64,000 nt of DNA from Norana najaformis (Eukaryota; Annelida; Clitellata; Crassiclitellata; Hormogastridae), in NCBI GenBank assembly GCA_964023275.1, contig OZ029927.1:20202762-20266761 (forward strand), read 5' to 3'. Position numbers and translations under genes: made by a program. The notes under the pieces were generated by a model. It was not told the DNA's origin. It searched no databases and worked only from the letters and a program-made list of their open reading frames with translations. Position 1 is the stretch's first letter. Each line of letters begins with the position of its first letter. Of this stretch, positions 10,946-21,335 are shown piece by piece.

Positions 10946-11640
10946 ATACAGAGCTGCAAATATGTGGCACAAAGTAATTTTAAGGGAAGAGAAGATAAGA
11001 AGAGGAACGATGTTTTCCCCTCAGTGAATCTACGCCAATATTCCTAGACCCAATCGAGCCTAGCGGTGCCTCAGGAAGCAAAAGCAGATCTTGTAGCCCA
11101 AATGCCTAAGATAAGGGCCTCAGCTACGTTTTGTATTCAATTCATGACTTTCCTGTTTACAAATACACAGCTCTCTTGCGGGTAGGCGCAGAAGGAGTAC
11201 AAAAATTATGAAAACTAGTAAGAAGGAATGGCACACCAATTCAACCTGTAAGACTGGCACTCCGATTCCAACTGTTAACCCGACAGCCAGCGGTATTGCT
11301 GTAAATCACAGAACATTGACAGTTGTATGTTTTATAGATATCATTCAGCCATAGTAGTAAGTCAACGGGAAGGCGTCTGTCAAACATGTGTACAGCTAAG
11401 CAGCACCATTGCATAATATTAACGGATGCCATGGCGCGTTCATCTTTGGGTTGTCACGTGGCAGAGCCGCGCCAGCAATCGTTGAATTCGTGCTACCGAA
11501 TTTATCACTGTGTCGCACTACGTAACGTAATATAAGTAGGTATTGGTATATCCAGAGTCGTTTACTCGTTATGGGGTGCTTTGTAAATACTTTGAATCAA
11601 AGAATCAATGAATGAATGAATATACATGTATTGCTACTGA
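10946..11640. other. Block A spacer, no gene
   Basis: Closely matches 34400-35040 in block B, including a minus-strand 63-residue open frame present in both copies (11241-11432 and 34701-34892). That frame resembles nothing known and probably survives only because the duplication is young. Confidence 0.5.
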
Positions 11641-11651
11641 TGTTGATATGC

Positions 11652-11990
11652 CCCAGAGAGAGAGACAGAGAGAGACAGAGAGAGACAGAGAGACAGAGAC
11701 AGAAACAGAGAGACAGAGACCGAGACAGAGACAGACAGATTTAGAGAGAGAGAGAGGCAGAGAGAGAGAGAGAGAGGGGAGGGAGGGACAGAGAGACAGA
11801 GCGAGACAGAGGCAGAGGCAGAGGCAGAGACAGAGACATACAGGGAGAGGCAGAGAGAGAGAGAAGAGGAGGGCGAAAGAAGGAGAGAGACAAAGAGATA
11901 GAGAGAGAGAAAGCGAGAAAGAGATAGAGAGAGAGAAAGCGAGAAAGAGAGAAAGAGAGAGAGAGGGGAGAAAGAGAGAGCTGTATTAAG
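11652..11990. repeat. GAGACA/GAGA purine tract
   Basis: About 340 bp of nearly pure purine strand with interleaved GAGACA, GAGAGA and GAGGCA units. The partner block has a shorter version at 36385-36480. Polypurine of this kind can form triplex DNA. Confidence 0.9.
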
Positions 11991-12361
11991 CTGTGATCTC
12001 TGAACCGTGAAATACATTTGTACTTGGTGAGTGTTTAATTGCAATCCATGCAAGTATGCAGTTCATTGGCATACTGGGTCTGACAGTTATCTGTTATGAG
12101 CAGAAACACCCAACACGAACATAGGGAGGCTGTCCATTTGTTTATGAACGCATAGATCACTCACCAGCAGCTGTGTTCACCCTGCGCTGGTACACAGCGC
12201 AACGCTGCGAGCCTAGAGACGTTAGGGTGTTTTGCTTAGTGATGGGATTTTCTCATTTTGTTCACTCATCGTGTTTCATACTCACACGTGTGAAGACTTT
12301 CGCTGGATGCCTACGTTGTCGCTCGTAGGACTTAAGGGTCTAGATATGAAAACTGGAAATA

Positions 12362-12545
12362 GACCCAACGAAGAAGCGAAGAAGAAGAAGAAGAGGAGGA
12401 GGAAGAGGTAGAGGAAGAGGAGGAAGAAGAAGAACTAGAAGAAGAAGAGAAGGAGGAGGAGGAGGAGGAAGCAGAAAAGGAAGAGGAGGAGGTAGAGGAA
12501 GGGGTAGAAGAAGAAGAATAAGAATAAGAAGAAGAAGAAGAACAT
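12362..12545. repeat. (GAA)n/(GAG)n trinucleotide tract
   Basis: Purine-only tract of GAAGAA and GAGGAG units; the block B counterpart is 36865-36965. It abuts the hAT insertion. Poly-Ser, poly-Glu and poly-Phe translations are artefacts. Confidence 0.92.
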
Positions 12546-12555
12546 GCCCATAAAC

Positions 12556-13646
12556 CAGTGATGCAGAACGTCTGGCCCGCGGGCCACATCCGGCCCGCGA
12601 CGAGTCGTCATGTGGCCCGCGATGTCCAACAGAAAAGCAACTATTTAAGAACCGGCACTGACATTAAGTGTACAGTGACGCACATCTCTAATTTCGGCCG
12701 GAAGCACAACTCTCGCCGCCATCTTTCGTGCTTATTTGCTTTATGATGCCGTTGTATTGGCTGCGTGATTACTTATCATCTGTTCAATAAACGTTTGTAC
12801 ATACGAAATGGCCAACAGTGCAAGCGAAAAGCTGCCTATGAAAACAGACAGTTTCATGACGAGTGGACGGAGCGTTACTGTTTTGTTCAACAACAGAGGA
12901 ACGTCGTTTGCCTGCTTTGCCAGTCGACAGTAGCAGTGGCGAAGATATGGAATATGAAGCGCCATTACGAGTCGAAGCATAAGGATTTTCTTGTCGGCGA
13001 AGAAAGAATAGCCAAAATTGAGTCACTGCGGAATCACCAGCAGAACATTTTCACCAAGCGATCAGCAGACTTTGATGCATCATGTGAAGTAAGCTATGAT
13101 ATTTCATCGACCGTTCACTGACCGTGACTTTATCAAGAACTGTATGATAACTGCATCGAAAAAGCTGTGCCCGGAAGCTAGTAATAAGCTACAGACAGTG
13201 TCCCTGAATCGCATGATAATACAGCGCAGAATTTCACATATGTCAAGAGACGTAACTAGGCAGCTTGTAGAAAAGGCAGCGAACTTTTCCTACTTTGGTG
13301 GCAGACGAGTCGACTGATATCGCTCCCACTGCACAGTAGATGGGGTTTGGTCGTGGAATATCTACGACGTTTAACTCCACTGATGAGCTTTTTGGCATGG
13401 GCTCTATAAAAGGCCAAACAACTGGATCTGTCCTGCTGGAAGAGACACTGAGACTGCATAACCGTGTTTTCTTGGATATGAGGAATTTGGTAAGCATCAC
13501 AACGAACGGAGCACCAGCTATGACAGGAGATAGTAATGGATTGGTAGCATTCATCTGACTTAAGCTGAGTCGTAACCTTGTTTGGCCCCCAAAGGGTTTA
13601 AGAAATCGATGAGTGGCCCTTGGCCAAAAGAGGTTGTGCACCACTG
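12556..13646 (+). mobile_element. hAT-superfamily DNA transposon relic, GTF2IRD2/Charlie-like
   Basis: The ends are inverted: CAGTGATGCAGAACGTCTGG on the left and, reversed, CAGTGGTGCACAACCTC on the right. It is flanked by 8-bp near-identical targets CCATAAAC (12548-12555) and CCTTAAAC (13647-13654); the empty site CCTTAAAA is in block B near 36968. The sub-terminal GGCCCGCGGGCC and CCGGCCCGCG are typical of Charlie-like hATs. The interior encodes a BED zinc finger and an early transposase segment in broken frames. At 1,091 bp it is too short for an autonomous hAT. Confidence 0.88.
12765..13121 (+). pseudogene. hAT transposase N-terminus with BED zinc finger
   Basis: Residues about 25-85 contain a BED finger: VVCLLCQSTVAV (CX2C) then MKRHYESKHKDF (HX4H), like the zinc finger of GTF2IRD2-type transposases. 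The reading continues in other frames near 13290-13556, where VADESTDIAPTAQ (first catalytic Asp region) and SITTNGAPAMTG (usually TTDGAPAM; the second Asp is Asn here) are seen. Frame changes and the Asp-to-Asn change make it inactive. Confidence 0.82.
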
Positions 13647-13654
13647 CCTTAAAC

Positions 13655-13790
13655 TGACCCATCGGAATTCGACCCAGCTTCTCCAACTTTTTATGATTTT
13701 TGACTGCAATTGTGTCTTGAAGCGACCATCGATTGATGCCTTGAGCATTATGTTAACCGCGCTATAGAAGTCATTAGATTAGATTAAACT
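13655..13790 (+). repeat. LINE 3' end (ATTAG family), shared by blocks A and B
   Basis: CGACCATCGATTGATGCC, TTGAGCATTATG and CATTAGATTAGATTAAAC; matched by 36975-37115 in block B. It was therefore inserted before the duplication. Confidence 0.75.
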
Positions 13791-14938
13791 AGCCACGGCT
13801 ATGAACTGTCAGCGATTTCATTTTTGAGCTACAATTAAGGAGGAAGCCGTCCACTTTTGCCGGGTCCTACTGCAATTGCTTTAGTCTACTTGTTTCTCGA
13901 CTTTGCACGATCATGTAAATGAGATTTTCTTATTATTTCCCTATCCTGGTAACAAGTAGCGATCAATAGCGATGATTGCTGCAAACAAATATATCTACAT
14001 ACACGCACTGATTATATATATGTATATATATGTATATAAATATGTATGTATGTATGTATATGTGTGTGTGTCCGAGCGCCTGAAAACTCTCACAAAGACT
14101 GAAAAATCAAAACTCAGTTTGGAACAGCACTGGAGTGGACTAGAATTGCTGCATAATTAGGTGAACATCTCATGTTTCTGTCACAAACAGGGAAAATTAC
14201 AACTCTTTAATGACATAGGTCTGTGTGCAGCTACTTTTGAGAAATCGCAGTTTAAAGTAATATGACTTGCGACCCGACTTTAGTCCCTGTTTCGAGGGGT
14301 AGTGAGTGTCATGTTTCTCTTGAAGCGGCGCTATATGAATTCCTAGTCACTATTACTATTATATAGTTCACATTATATTCCGTATTATATATAACATGTA
14401 TTATAATGTATTTTCTGTATATCGATGACCGGGTTTCTGGTTTCAGGCTGGCATATATGGTCGTCGACCTATCCAACTCTGGAACCTGATGTTGCTGAGA
14501 TGGAGCCGCAAATGAGTTCAGCCCGACTTAGCAGGATGCTACGAGTTTATCCTCTTCAGGAATACGGTGAGACATCCCTTGCTTGAAACTCGATATGTGC
14601 AAGAATTTATGTTGAAAAGTTGTTTAGTGTGCCAAATCAGAACAACTACATCGGCACGGACTGCAACCGACATTATTATTCTGAGCATCATCTAGTGCCT
14701 GGCAGACAGATGGCTGGCATTATGAAGCTGAACAAATAAACCACTAACCATACGAATACAACGAATACAAAACCTAAACGAAGATTTATTATTATTGAGA
14801 TATAAAGCTCTGCAAAGTGAGATGATTACTAATAAAAGCATCGCTGTAAACCAGCTGGTTTATTATTATTGAGACATAAACGTAAACTTCAGCTGGTTTA
14901 TTATTATTGAGACATAAACGTAAACTTCAGCTAGTTTA
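13791..14938. other. Module spacer (copy 1), no gene
   Basis: Non-coding spacer recurring before each SINE/first-exon block: compare 14400-14760 with 21340-21670 and 40370-40700, sharing TCTGTATATCGATGACC-like sequence, CTGATGTTGCTGAGATGG, GTGCCTGGCAGACAGATGG and GAAGCTGAACAAATAAA. A TA/TATG microsatellite is at 14010-14070. Confidence 0.55.
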
Positions 14939-14942
14939 TTAA

Positions 14943-15030
<88 letters not shown>

Positions 15031-15031
15031 G
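14939..15031. repeat. (TTA)n microsatellite, about 30 units
   Basis: Uninterrupted ATT/TTA repeat. The matching array in block B is at about 40828-40925, split by a short unrelated stretch. Confidence 0.97.
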
Positions 15032-15340
15032 AGCCATAAAGCTCTGCAAAGTGAGTTGATTACGAATAAAAGCAACGCTGTTAACTTCAGAGAATGCAGA
15101 TGAAGCAATACAGTACACATATGTTCCACGAGGAGGAATATATGGATGGAATAATACCATGAGAAGCAATCAACAAAGAGATGGAAGACGCCGTGAAAAG
15201 AAAGGGACGACAATGAAAGGAATGGATAAGCGAAAAGGAAAAAAGTAGTGGAAGAAGTGGAAGAAAATGAAAGAGAATAGGAACAAAGTGGATACTCAGG
15301 AAAAGAGATATGTACCAGACGCATATAAATCCCATCCATC

Positions 15341-15605
15341 CTGTTGTGGCACAGTGATCTATCGGTAACGCGTTTGGTCAATGATCATGAGGTTGCAGGT
15401 TCGACTCCGTCCAACTGCCCTAGGCAAATTGCTTGCGCATACGTGCTTCTGTCAGCAAGCAGTAAAAATTGGTACAGGCGTAAGCTGGGAAGTAAACGTC
15501 AAGTCCTGCGATGCACTGGCCCCGTGTCCAGGATCTTAGGATTTGTCCATTGCCGGCTGAAGGGCCAAGAAAAGGAAATAAACGCCTCCTCAACGTCCCT
15601 CATAG
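15341..15605 (+). repeat. SINE-A, full length
   Basis: tRNA-derived head with TGGCACAGTGATCTATCGG (A-box region) and GCAGGTTCGACTCCGTCC (good B box, GGTTCGANTCC), then the conserved body with GGCGTAAGCTGGGAAGTAAA and GCCCCGTGTCCAGGATC. It occupies the same place as the copy at 41303-41575, so it predates the duplication. Confidence 0.85.
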
Positions 15606-15745
15606 GGTGACCGGGCGGCGAACATGTCACCTTTTCACTTCTGCGACCCAGGTTCGAATCCAGGACTCGTCATGCGGAATCGTCATACAACCCCTGTAGA
15701 TTGCGTTGCCGAATGTACGAAACTTCTGAGGCCATTACCTTTAAT
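15606..15745 (+). repeat. SINE-B (tRNA-derived), part of the receptor module
   Basis: GACCGGGCGGCGAACATGTC and CCCAGGTTCGAATCCAGG (B box), then the SINE-B body (ATTGCGTTGCCGAATGT, CGAAACTTCTGAGG). Six copies precede receptor first exons: here, 22035-22235, 28372-28555, 41580-41770, 44955-45155 and 51118-51315. It was copied along with the modules and did not insert repeatedly. Confidence 0.8.
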
Positions 15746-16020
15746 ATGGGTGCCTCTTTAAATCCAATAGGTTAATATGGGTGCCTCTTTAAACCCAACA
15801 GGTCAATATGGGTGCTTCTTAAAACCCAATAGGTTAATATGGGTGCCTCTTAAAACCCAATTGGTTAATATGGGTGACTATTTAAACCCAATAGGTTAAT
15901 AAGGGTGACTATTCAAACCCAATAGGTTAATATGGAAGCCTCTTTAAACCCAATAGGTTGACATGGGTGACTCTTTAAACCGAATAGGTTAACATGGGTG
16001 CCTCTTTTTACCCAATAGGA
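15741..16020. repeat. 31-bp minisatellite grown from the SINE-B 3' end
   Basis: Nine imperfect units of about 31 bp containing GGGTGCCTCTTTAAACCCAA and TAGGTTAATAT. Other modules carry just one unit at the same place (22172, 28525, 41719, 45115, 51294), so the expansion is private to the first receptor. Confidence 0.92.
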
Positions 16021-16084
16021 TTATACTGAGCATAGCAAGAAACACTATCGCTCCTTTGATCATCGGCTAGCCTAGGTAAAAACA

Positions 16085-16474
16085 GCTACTTACGTCGGTA
16101 ACGGGGATAGGCGCATACGGTTGCAGTAAGAGCTGCAAGCGCTGCTCGACTGCCTAACTTGTGGCGAAACAGAGCGGCTAGAGTGTGCTGAAAGATTGGA
16201 AAAAAATGTTTACTTGGCTTATCGTTTCCAGCAGTCAGAGCGAAGAACGGAAACCTGTTTGAAACTACAAGTTCGGTGATTACTTGCTGGTGATTTATGT
16301 GTTTATTATGTTGAAGCATTGAATTTTGAGTATTTACCAAGTGCAATATCGGAGGTGTGTCGACGCAGGATTTAACTCGGAGGTTGGAAAGACTGACAGA
16401 GGACACAGAACTGTTCAGAGAAATCCCGAGTTCCGGATCAACCACAAAGACAGCCAGAGCCGAAAACTGTTCTG
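16085..16474 (+). promoter_or_regulatory. Upstream block and non-coding first exon of receptor 1
   Basis: Conserved block present upstream of receptors 1-5. Its landmarks are a TATA-like GCAGTAAGAGC near 16115, GTGTCGACGCAGGATTTAAC at 16355, and the exon end ACTGTTCTG at 16474 followed by donor GTAAGTATG. The frame open in receptor 1 and 3 (TQDLTRRLE...) lacks an ATG and has stops in receptors 2, 4 and the orphan copies, so I read it as 5' UTR. The matching acceptor is TTTAACAG at 18568-18575. Exon start is unknown. Confidence 0.7.
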
Positions 16475-16499
16475 GTAAGTATGTATGTATGTATGACCT

Positions 16500-17065
16500 T
16501 GATATTTTTAAAATTGATCAGACAACAAATAACAGATTGGTGAATTTATGTATGGGTTCGCACATGACTTACTTCCTTCTGCCTTCTCTGGTCATTTTTC
16601 ATCCAATTTTGAGTACCACACTTATAATACCAGATCAAAGGATAATTATCATGGAGGTTATGCCCGTACTAACACTCCTCTATTTTCTATTAAATGCTCT
16701 GGTCCTTCTTTATGGAACAACTTATCTCACGACATTTGTATTCTGCCCAATATAAAATTATTTAAACATTATATACATGCATATTTGAATGAACACAATA
16801 AGTGACTTCATGTGAATTAATTCATTTTGTTAGTTAAGTTTTTTGATTCTTTTTACAAAGGTTTTGCTTGCCCAAGTCCAGTTGGACTGTAGGCCTGTTA
16901 AGTTGATTATCTGTCATTTCAAATAGCATTCCATGTGACGTAGGTGTCCCTGATAAGCGGAACATGGTTATCTCTGGGTCTGCCTGTTGTATCCGGCATG
17001 AAGTTTTATGTTATATATTTTATGCTGTTGTTTTTGTGTGTGGAGTAATAAGAAATGAAATGAAT
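16500..17065 (+). repeat. 5'-truncated LINE (CR1/Jockey-like) in intron 1 of receptor 1
   Basis: Encodes the end of ORF2 (16548-16804): YNTRSKDNYHGGYARTN, FSIKCSGPSLWNNLS and an FKHYIHAYLN tail, typical of non-LTR reverse transcriptases. A 3' UTR of about 260 bp follows, ending GAAATGAAATGAATT near 17065. Confidence 0.8.
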
Positions 17066-17204
17066 TAAATGTATGTATGTATATATGTAAGTATGTATTT
17101 ATATATGTGCGTATGTATGTGTGTATGTGGGATGTATGTATGTATGTGTGTATGTATGTATGTATGTATGTATGTTTGTATGTATATGTGTATGCATCTT
17201 GAAT

Positions 17205-18078
17205 GAATGAAACTTTATTGATTCCAAAAAAGAACAAAGAAAAGAACAAATACAATGACCATTGCATAGACTGTTGGGATACAAATGGTCGACCCAAAAG
17301 GGACCTAAGTCCCGCTAAATTAGGGTCGCCTATTACAGAACGATGCATATGGCGATAAAAAATGTTTAACCGATATTAGGTGCAATTGAACTATAAATAA
17401 AGTCTTAACTAAAACTTAACTAAATAGAAACTAAGAAAGTGGATCGCCATTGTGATCTCTTTGAAACTGAAAATGAGTCATAACTGTGAATTCTTGAAAC
17501 ATAAAAAAAATTTATAGAATATACAGATATGAGCTTTATAATCAATAGTCTAGTGACATTATTAGGAAATTACGCAGATGCGTTTTAAGCAAACACAGAC
17601 TAGGTAGGTCACGGATTTCTAAAGGTAATTTATTCCAAATTGACGGACCAATACACTTAATGTTGAAGTATCTAGTGTTAGTTCTTGCAAAAGTACCACA
17701 AAAATTATTCTGAAATCTAGTGGAATAGCTACGAAGTTGAGAGAAATGTACAAAATAGTTGTCAAATACACAAGGTAACAATCTTCGTTCATAGCGATAC
17801 ATGAATTCGACGATTTGAAATTTATTTATATCATCTATCGTTAAAATATTTAATACTGAAAATAGACTATTAGAACCTTTTACAAAATGTTGTTTAGCAA
17901 CGATTCTTATAGCACGACGTTGTAAGATTAATAAACCCTTGAGGTGAGAGGAATAATTTGTTGCCCAGATAATATTAGAATAAGAAAGATAAGGATATAT
18001 AAGAGAGTAGTACAAGTTTAACAATATGGGTTGAGGTAATACATGTCTAATGCGATATAAAATACTCAAACTTTTAGC
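17205..18078 (-). repeat. LINE ORF2 C-terminal half (CR1/Jockey-like), opposite strand
   Basis: Open on the minus strand from the TATG array to the stop at 17542. It encodes SYSNIIWATNYSSHLKG, LQRRAIRIVAKQ, YSTRFQNN, TNTRYFNIKCIGPSIWNKLP and FLIMSLDY. The 3' UTR ends at CATTCATTCAAG near 17205-17215. The truncated 5' end lies directly in TATG repeats, so it inserted inside the intronic microsatellite of receptor 1. An open frame of about 180 codons suggests moderate age. Confidence 0.85.
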
Positions 18079-18434
18079 ATGTATGTTTGTATGTATATAT
18101 GAATGCATGCATGTATGTATGTATGTATGTTTGTATGTATATATGTATGCATGTATGTATGCATGGATGTATGTATGTATGCAAGTATGTTTGCATGTAT
18201 ATATGTATGCATGTATGTATGTATGTATGTTTGTATGTATATATGTATGCATGTATGTTTGTATGTATATAGTATGCATGTATGTATGTACGTTTGTATG
18301 TATGTATGTATGTTTGTATGTATATATGTATGTATATATGTATGTATATATGTATGTATGTATGTTTGTATGTATTTATGTATGCATGTATGTATGCATG
18401 GATGTATGTATGTATGTTTGTATGTATGTATGTA
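18079..18434. repeat. (TATG)n microsatellite in intron 1 of receptor 1
   Basis: About 355 bp of TATG with GCATG, TTTG and TATA variants. A smaller piece at 17066-17200 lies on the other side of the inserted minus-strand LINE. Long Tyr/Met/Cys/Val translations on both strands are artefacts. Confidence 0.95.
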
Positions 18435-18682
18435 AACAGCTATTTTCATAGCCGCCTTTGAGAAACTCATCTGTTCATATATTCTTAATAGATAACAAAA
18501 TTTAGGTTAACAAACCAAACGTCTTTAAAGTTAATCCTAATATCAAACGTTATGAACTTATCCTTTGTTTAACAGGACCTTCAATGTCGGTCTGTTGACA
18601 AACGTTACGAGTTTTTGAAACGAGCATCACAATTCACAAACTACACCTTTCGAAACTGTTTGATCGAGTTATTAACTTCACG

Positions 18683-19834
18683 ATGGATTCTAATCCGCCT
18701 ACAACCCGCTTTAACGCTACCTACAATAAGCCTGATGGAGAACCCCGTGCCCCTGCAATGGGCATCCGTATAGAATTGTCTTATTATATCCCCAAGGTGT
18801 ACCCAAATTCTACGTGCGGACATTTCACGATGTTGGATTTCGAGAACAATATATGCGAATTTGTCTTCAACGTGTATGTGACAATCTTCCTGTGTTTTGT
18901 TGGATTTCTGGGGAATTCTGTTACGATCGCCGTCCTGCAAAGAGACCGAGATCCTCAAAGACAGAAAACGACGAATTGGTTGTTGCAAATGCTCGCTATA
19001 GTCGACTGCATATTTCTCGCATTTGCCTTCATCGACCTTCCGATCAGAACCATCGCATTTTACGCCGACGCATTCCCGACGGTTAGAAAAATGTTACCCT
19101 ACTTGATGGTGTATCTCTACCCGCTTCTGTTAATTTCCCACATAATGACCATTTGGATTGTGATCTTCGTTACAACTGACCGTTATCTGGCCATTTGTAA
19201 GCCGTTACTCACCGAATGGAGAAACCTTCGTCGAGTGAAGATGGCAGTCGTGGTGTTGTTCATTCTGGCTGTTATCTACAATATTCCTCGATTCTTTGAA
19301 ATGGAGGTGAAAATGATAGAAAGCTGCGAAGACGGTGAACTCCTACCTTTCAGTTCACGACGCAAGTTTGTTAACAGCACCTATTATCAGTACATCTACG
19401 AAATCGGATGTGATTTCGTGTTCCGATCAGTTGGTCCGCTAGTCGTGTTGGTAATTCTGAACGTTCGAATCACTTGGGCGATGAAGACCTTGAACAAGAA
19501 ACGACGCGAGATGACGTTACAGGCGAAAGAGGAAACGACGCTGACGGTTATGTTTATAGTTGTAGTAATCGTCTTCGTTATCAGTCAGTTGCCATTCACG
19601 GCGTTCTCGATTGCTTTCCCGACGGTTGTATTTTTTCCTGTTACAGTGAACTGGGAAGCGTACAGATGTGCATTTTACGTAGCCTACGCCCTCGCTGTGT
19701 TCAATTCGTCTGTAAATTTTCTCGTCTACTGTCTTATCTGGAGAAAATTCAACAGAATCCTAGTTCGCATGATGTCCTGTAGTAAAGAAAATGGCAAGAT
19801 CAAGAGAAGCATAGCATACCATGGCGATGTTTGA
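18683..19834 (+). CDS. FMRFamide-receptor-like class A GPCR, receptor 1
   Basis: 383 residues in one coding exon (exon 2 starts at 18576). N-tail with NAT and NST glycosylation sites and Cys45/Cys58. TM1 has GNSVTIAVL (Asn78 is N1.50), TM2 LAIVD (Asp108), TM3 TTDRYLAICKPL (DRY 166-168), TM4 ends IYNIPRFFE, a hallmark of FMRFamide-type receptors, TM6 has SQLPFTA (Pro304) and TM7 NSSVNFLVYC, with Phe in place of Pro of NPxxY. The Cys normally at the top of TM3 is absent although extracellular loop 2 keeps Cys215. The tail is longer than in its paralogues (KIKRSIAYHGDV). ATG is chosen because MDSNPP is shared by the paralogues. It should act at the plasma membrane through G proteins; ligand unknown. 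Poly-A signals are at 19943 and 19978. Confidence 0.9.
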   Translation: MDSNPPTTRFNATYNKPDGEPRAPAMGIRIELSYYIPKVYPNSTCGHFTMLDFENNICEFVFNVYVTIFLCFVGFLGNSVTIAVLQRDRDPQRQKTTNWLLQMLAIVDCIFLAFAFIDLPIRTIAFYADAFPTVRKMLPYLMVYLYPLLLISHIMTIWIVIFVTTDRYLAICKPLLTEWRNLRRVKMAVVVLFILAVIYNIPRFFEMEVKMIESCEDGELLPFSSRRKFVNSTYYQYIYEIGCDFVFRSVGPLVVLVILNVRITWAMKTLNKKRREMTLQAKEETTLTVMFIVVVIVFVISQLPFTAFSIAFPTVVFFPVTVNWEAYRCAFYVAYALAVFNSSVNFLVYCLIWRKFNRILVRMMSCSKENGKIKRSIAYHGDV

Positions 19835-20200
19835 GTAGTGTGTCGTGGCTGATATTTGTTTTCGATAGGCTTATTTCAAAATGTAAGGGATGTTCGGCGC
19901 TGTGAATTGAACTAAACTGAATTTAATCACTTTTTCAAATTGAATAAAGAATATTAGAACCATATATCATGCATTTTAATAAATTTCTGTAGAAATAGAC
20001 GCCGTCAAATGTAATGTTGACAACAGTTTGAATGAGCATCGATATACATCTCGTGGTCAGATTTTACATATACAGTCTAAGTATTTGTGCAAGTAAAAAA
20101 GATAACGAAAAGGTATTTGTGATTTTCAACAAGAAATTGAACAAGGGATTGTTGATAAATAATGTTATCGAATTGTACAACTCATCGCATTAACCACTTC
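19835..20200. other. 3' UTR of receptor 1 and flank
   Basis: Similar to the sequence after receptors 2-6: AGGCTTATTTCAAA, AATTTCTGTAGAAAT and TACAGTCTAAGTATTTGTGC. Two AATAAA hexamers (19943-19948, 19978-19983). Confidence 0.6.
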
Positions 20201-20214
20201 TTTCGCAACGAGGT

Positions 20215-21227
20215 AGGATTCCAATCTGCCTACAGGAATCTCCAGTAACCACGTTAATGCTACTTACAACCTTCATGAATGGCGTCATTTAACAAATCAC
20301 AAGAAGATTGTAGCCTAATTATTTTGAAAGATATGACAACTGTATAACCCTACTTGCAGTAATTGCACGATATAGAATTTCTGCAGCTATGACTACGAAC
20401 TTATCCTAAACTTTGCCTCGCCATCATGCTTTGTTTTTTTCTGTTAATTCTGTTACGCTTGCCATATTTCAAAAGACCGGAGATCCGAACAGACAGAGAA
20501 CGATGAATTGGTTGTCCCAAACGCTCGCTCTAGTCGACAGCAAATATCTCGCATTTGCGTTCATTATTTGTTAATTGCTTTCATTATCTGTTAATTACTT
20601 TCGCTAATTGCTTTTTTGATTACAGCCATCGCTTTGCGCACCATCGCGTTGCTGACGGTTAGGAAAATGCTCTCCTATTATTATATTAAGTAGACCTATG
20701 TGTATCTTTTACTGCGAATGACTCGCACAAAACATCTGGATAGTGGTGTTTTGTTAACATCGACCGTTATCTAGTCATGGCGTGGATCCTATTCAAACTG
20801 GCAGCTGTTGTGAATAATCTCGCCAGACAAATTCACTGCAAAATGAGCAGGGTCGAGACCATACGTTTGCTATAGAGATAAAATCTATACATTTACATCT
20901 TACATTTGTAAGCCATTGCATACTGAATGGAGAAGCCTGCGCCGATTGAAGATTCCAATCATGGTGTCGCTCAGTCGATGGACACGATGGCGTGTTAAGG
21001 AAACCAAACAAAAGTAGTTAATTCCGGCCGTTTTATCAGTTCATTCACATTGAGCTGAAATGGCAAAAGACTCCAAAGACGGTGAACTTCTGTCTTCTCT
21101 TGGTTTATCCGATATTTTTCTGTCTTTTTTGTGTACCAGTTCGTGTGATAGTTCTCCTGCAGTTTACTATCCGCCTTGTTGGCCGCTCATCATTTTGCTA
21201 ATTCCCAACGTTCGCATCTCTTTAGCG
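20215..21227 (+). pseudogene. Receptor relic psi-1, with R2 inserted
   Basis: Decayed receptor in sense orientation. It has the N-tail region (ATTCCAATCTGCCTACAGG), TM1-TM2 (GAGATCCGAACAGACAGAGA, ATGAATTGGTTGTCCC), DRY region (CATCGACCGTTATCTAGTC at 20759), then R2 (20775-20895), TM4 (GCCATTGCATACTGAATGG) and loop 2 to TM5 to about 21240. R1 (21228-21335) replaces the rest. Many frame breaks. Confidence 0.85.
20775..20895 (+). repeat. R2 repeat inserted in receptor relic psi-1
   Basis: Separates the DRY-encoding sequence from the TM4-encoding sequence of psi-1. Shares CAAAATGAGCAGGGTCGAGA with R2 in intron 2 of the Rheb-like gene. Confidence 0.6.
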
Positions 21228-21335
21228 ATTCTGACCCTACTTGCCCATCAATTTTATTTTGACTGAGCGCCTGTGAGTGATCTTTCTTATTCTTTTGGGC
21301 TGTGTAGAAACCTCGAGGTCACGATTACGATCATA
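21228..21335 (+). repeat. R1 fragment
   Basis: TGACCCTACTTGCCCATC through GACTGAGCGCCTGTGAGTG, GGGCTGTGTAGAAACCTCG and CACGATTACGATC. It replaces the distal half of relic psi-1. Confidence 0.65.

Larger units (their letters stand above)
9465..16474 (+). repeat. Segmental duplication block A (partner 32210-42238)
   Basis: Collinear with block B: AAGAGCATCGACC (9471 / 32212), ATGAAAAATATTCCG (9640 / 33784), GAATTC-rich DNA (10770 / 34070), ACCGTGAAATACATTTG (12004 / 36500), GAAATAGACCCAACG (12356 / 36855), GTTATATGG-like spacer (14400 / 40340), SINE-A, SINE-B and the receptor first exon (16085 / 41800). Insertions private to A are an RTE LINE and a hAT element. Those private to B are 32296-33690, a LINE-bearing insert around 35045-36300, and the 37660-40283 transposon. 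Each block leads into a GPCR (18683 and 43239). Block ends are by eye. Confidence 0.85.

Noticed and set aside
11241-11432. 63-residue frame conserved in blocks A and B
   Set aside because: Its conservation is explained by recent duplication; composition and context give no support for a gene.
11612-12629. Glu/Arg-rich, Ser-rich and Leu-rich frames
   Set aside because: Translation of GAGA and GAA tracts; the counterpart tracts in block B differ in length and frame.
15341-15480. tRNA gene
   Set aside because: A and B box-like motifs are present, but there is no full cloverleaf, and the body and copies identify a SINE. The same holds for SINE-B copies.
15741-16020. CRISPR-like spaced repeats
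   Set aside because: Contiguous 31-bp units without distinct spacers, in an animal genome; it is a minisatellite.
16357-16474. Possible conserved protein segment STQDLTRRLERLTE in the first exon
   Set aside because: It lacks an ATG, has in-frame stops in receptors 2 and 4 and the orphan at 51.3 kb, and splicing to exon 2 gives a stop within a few codons.
18050-18470. Open frames of Tyr, Met, Cys and Val (and Ile-His-Thr on the other strand)
   Set aside because: Translation of TATG repeats. The same applies to frames at 22527, 29085, 42261-43051, 45343, 48395-48686 and 51706-52047.
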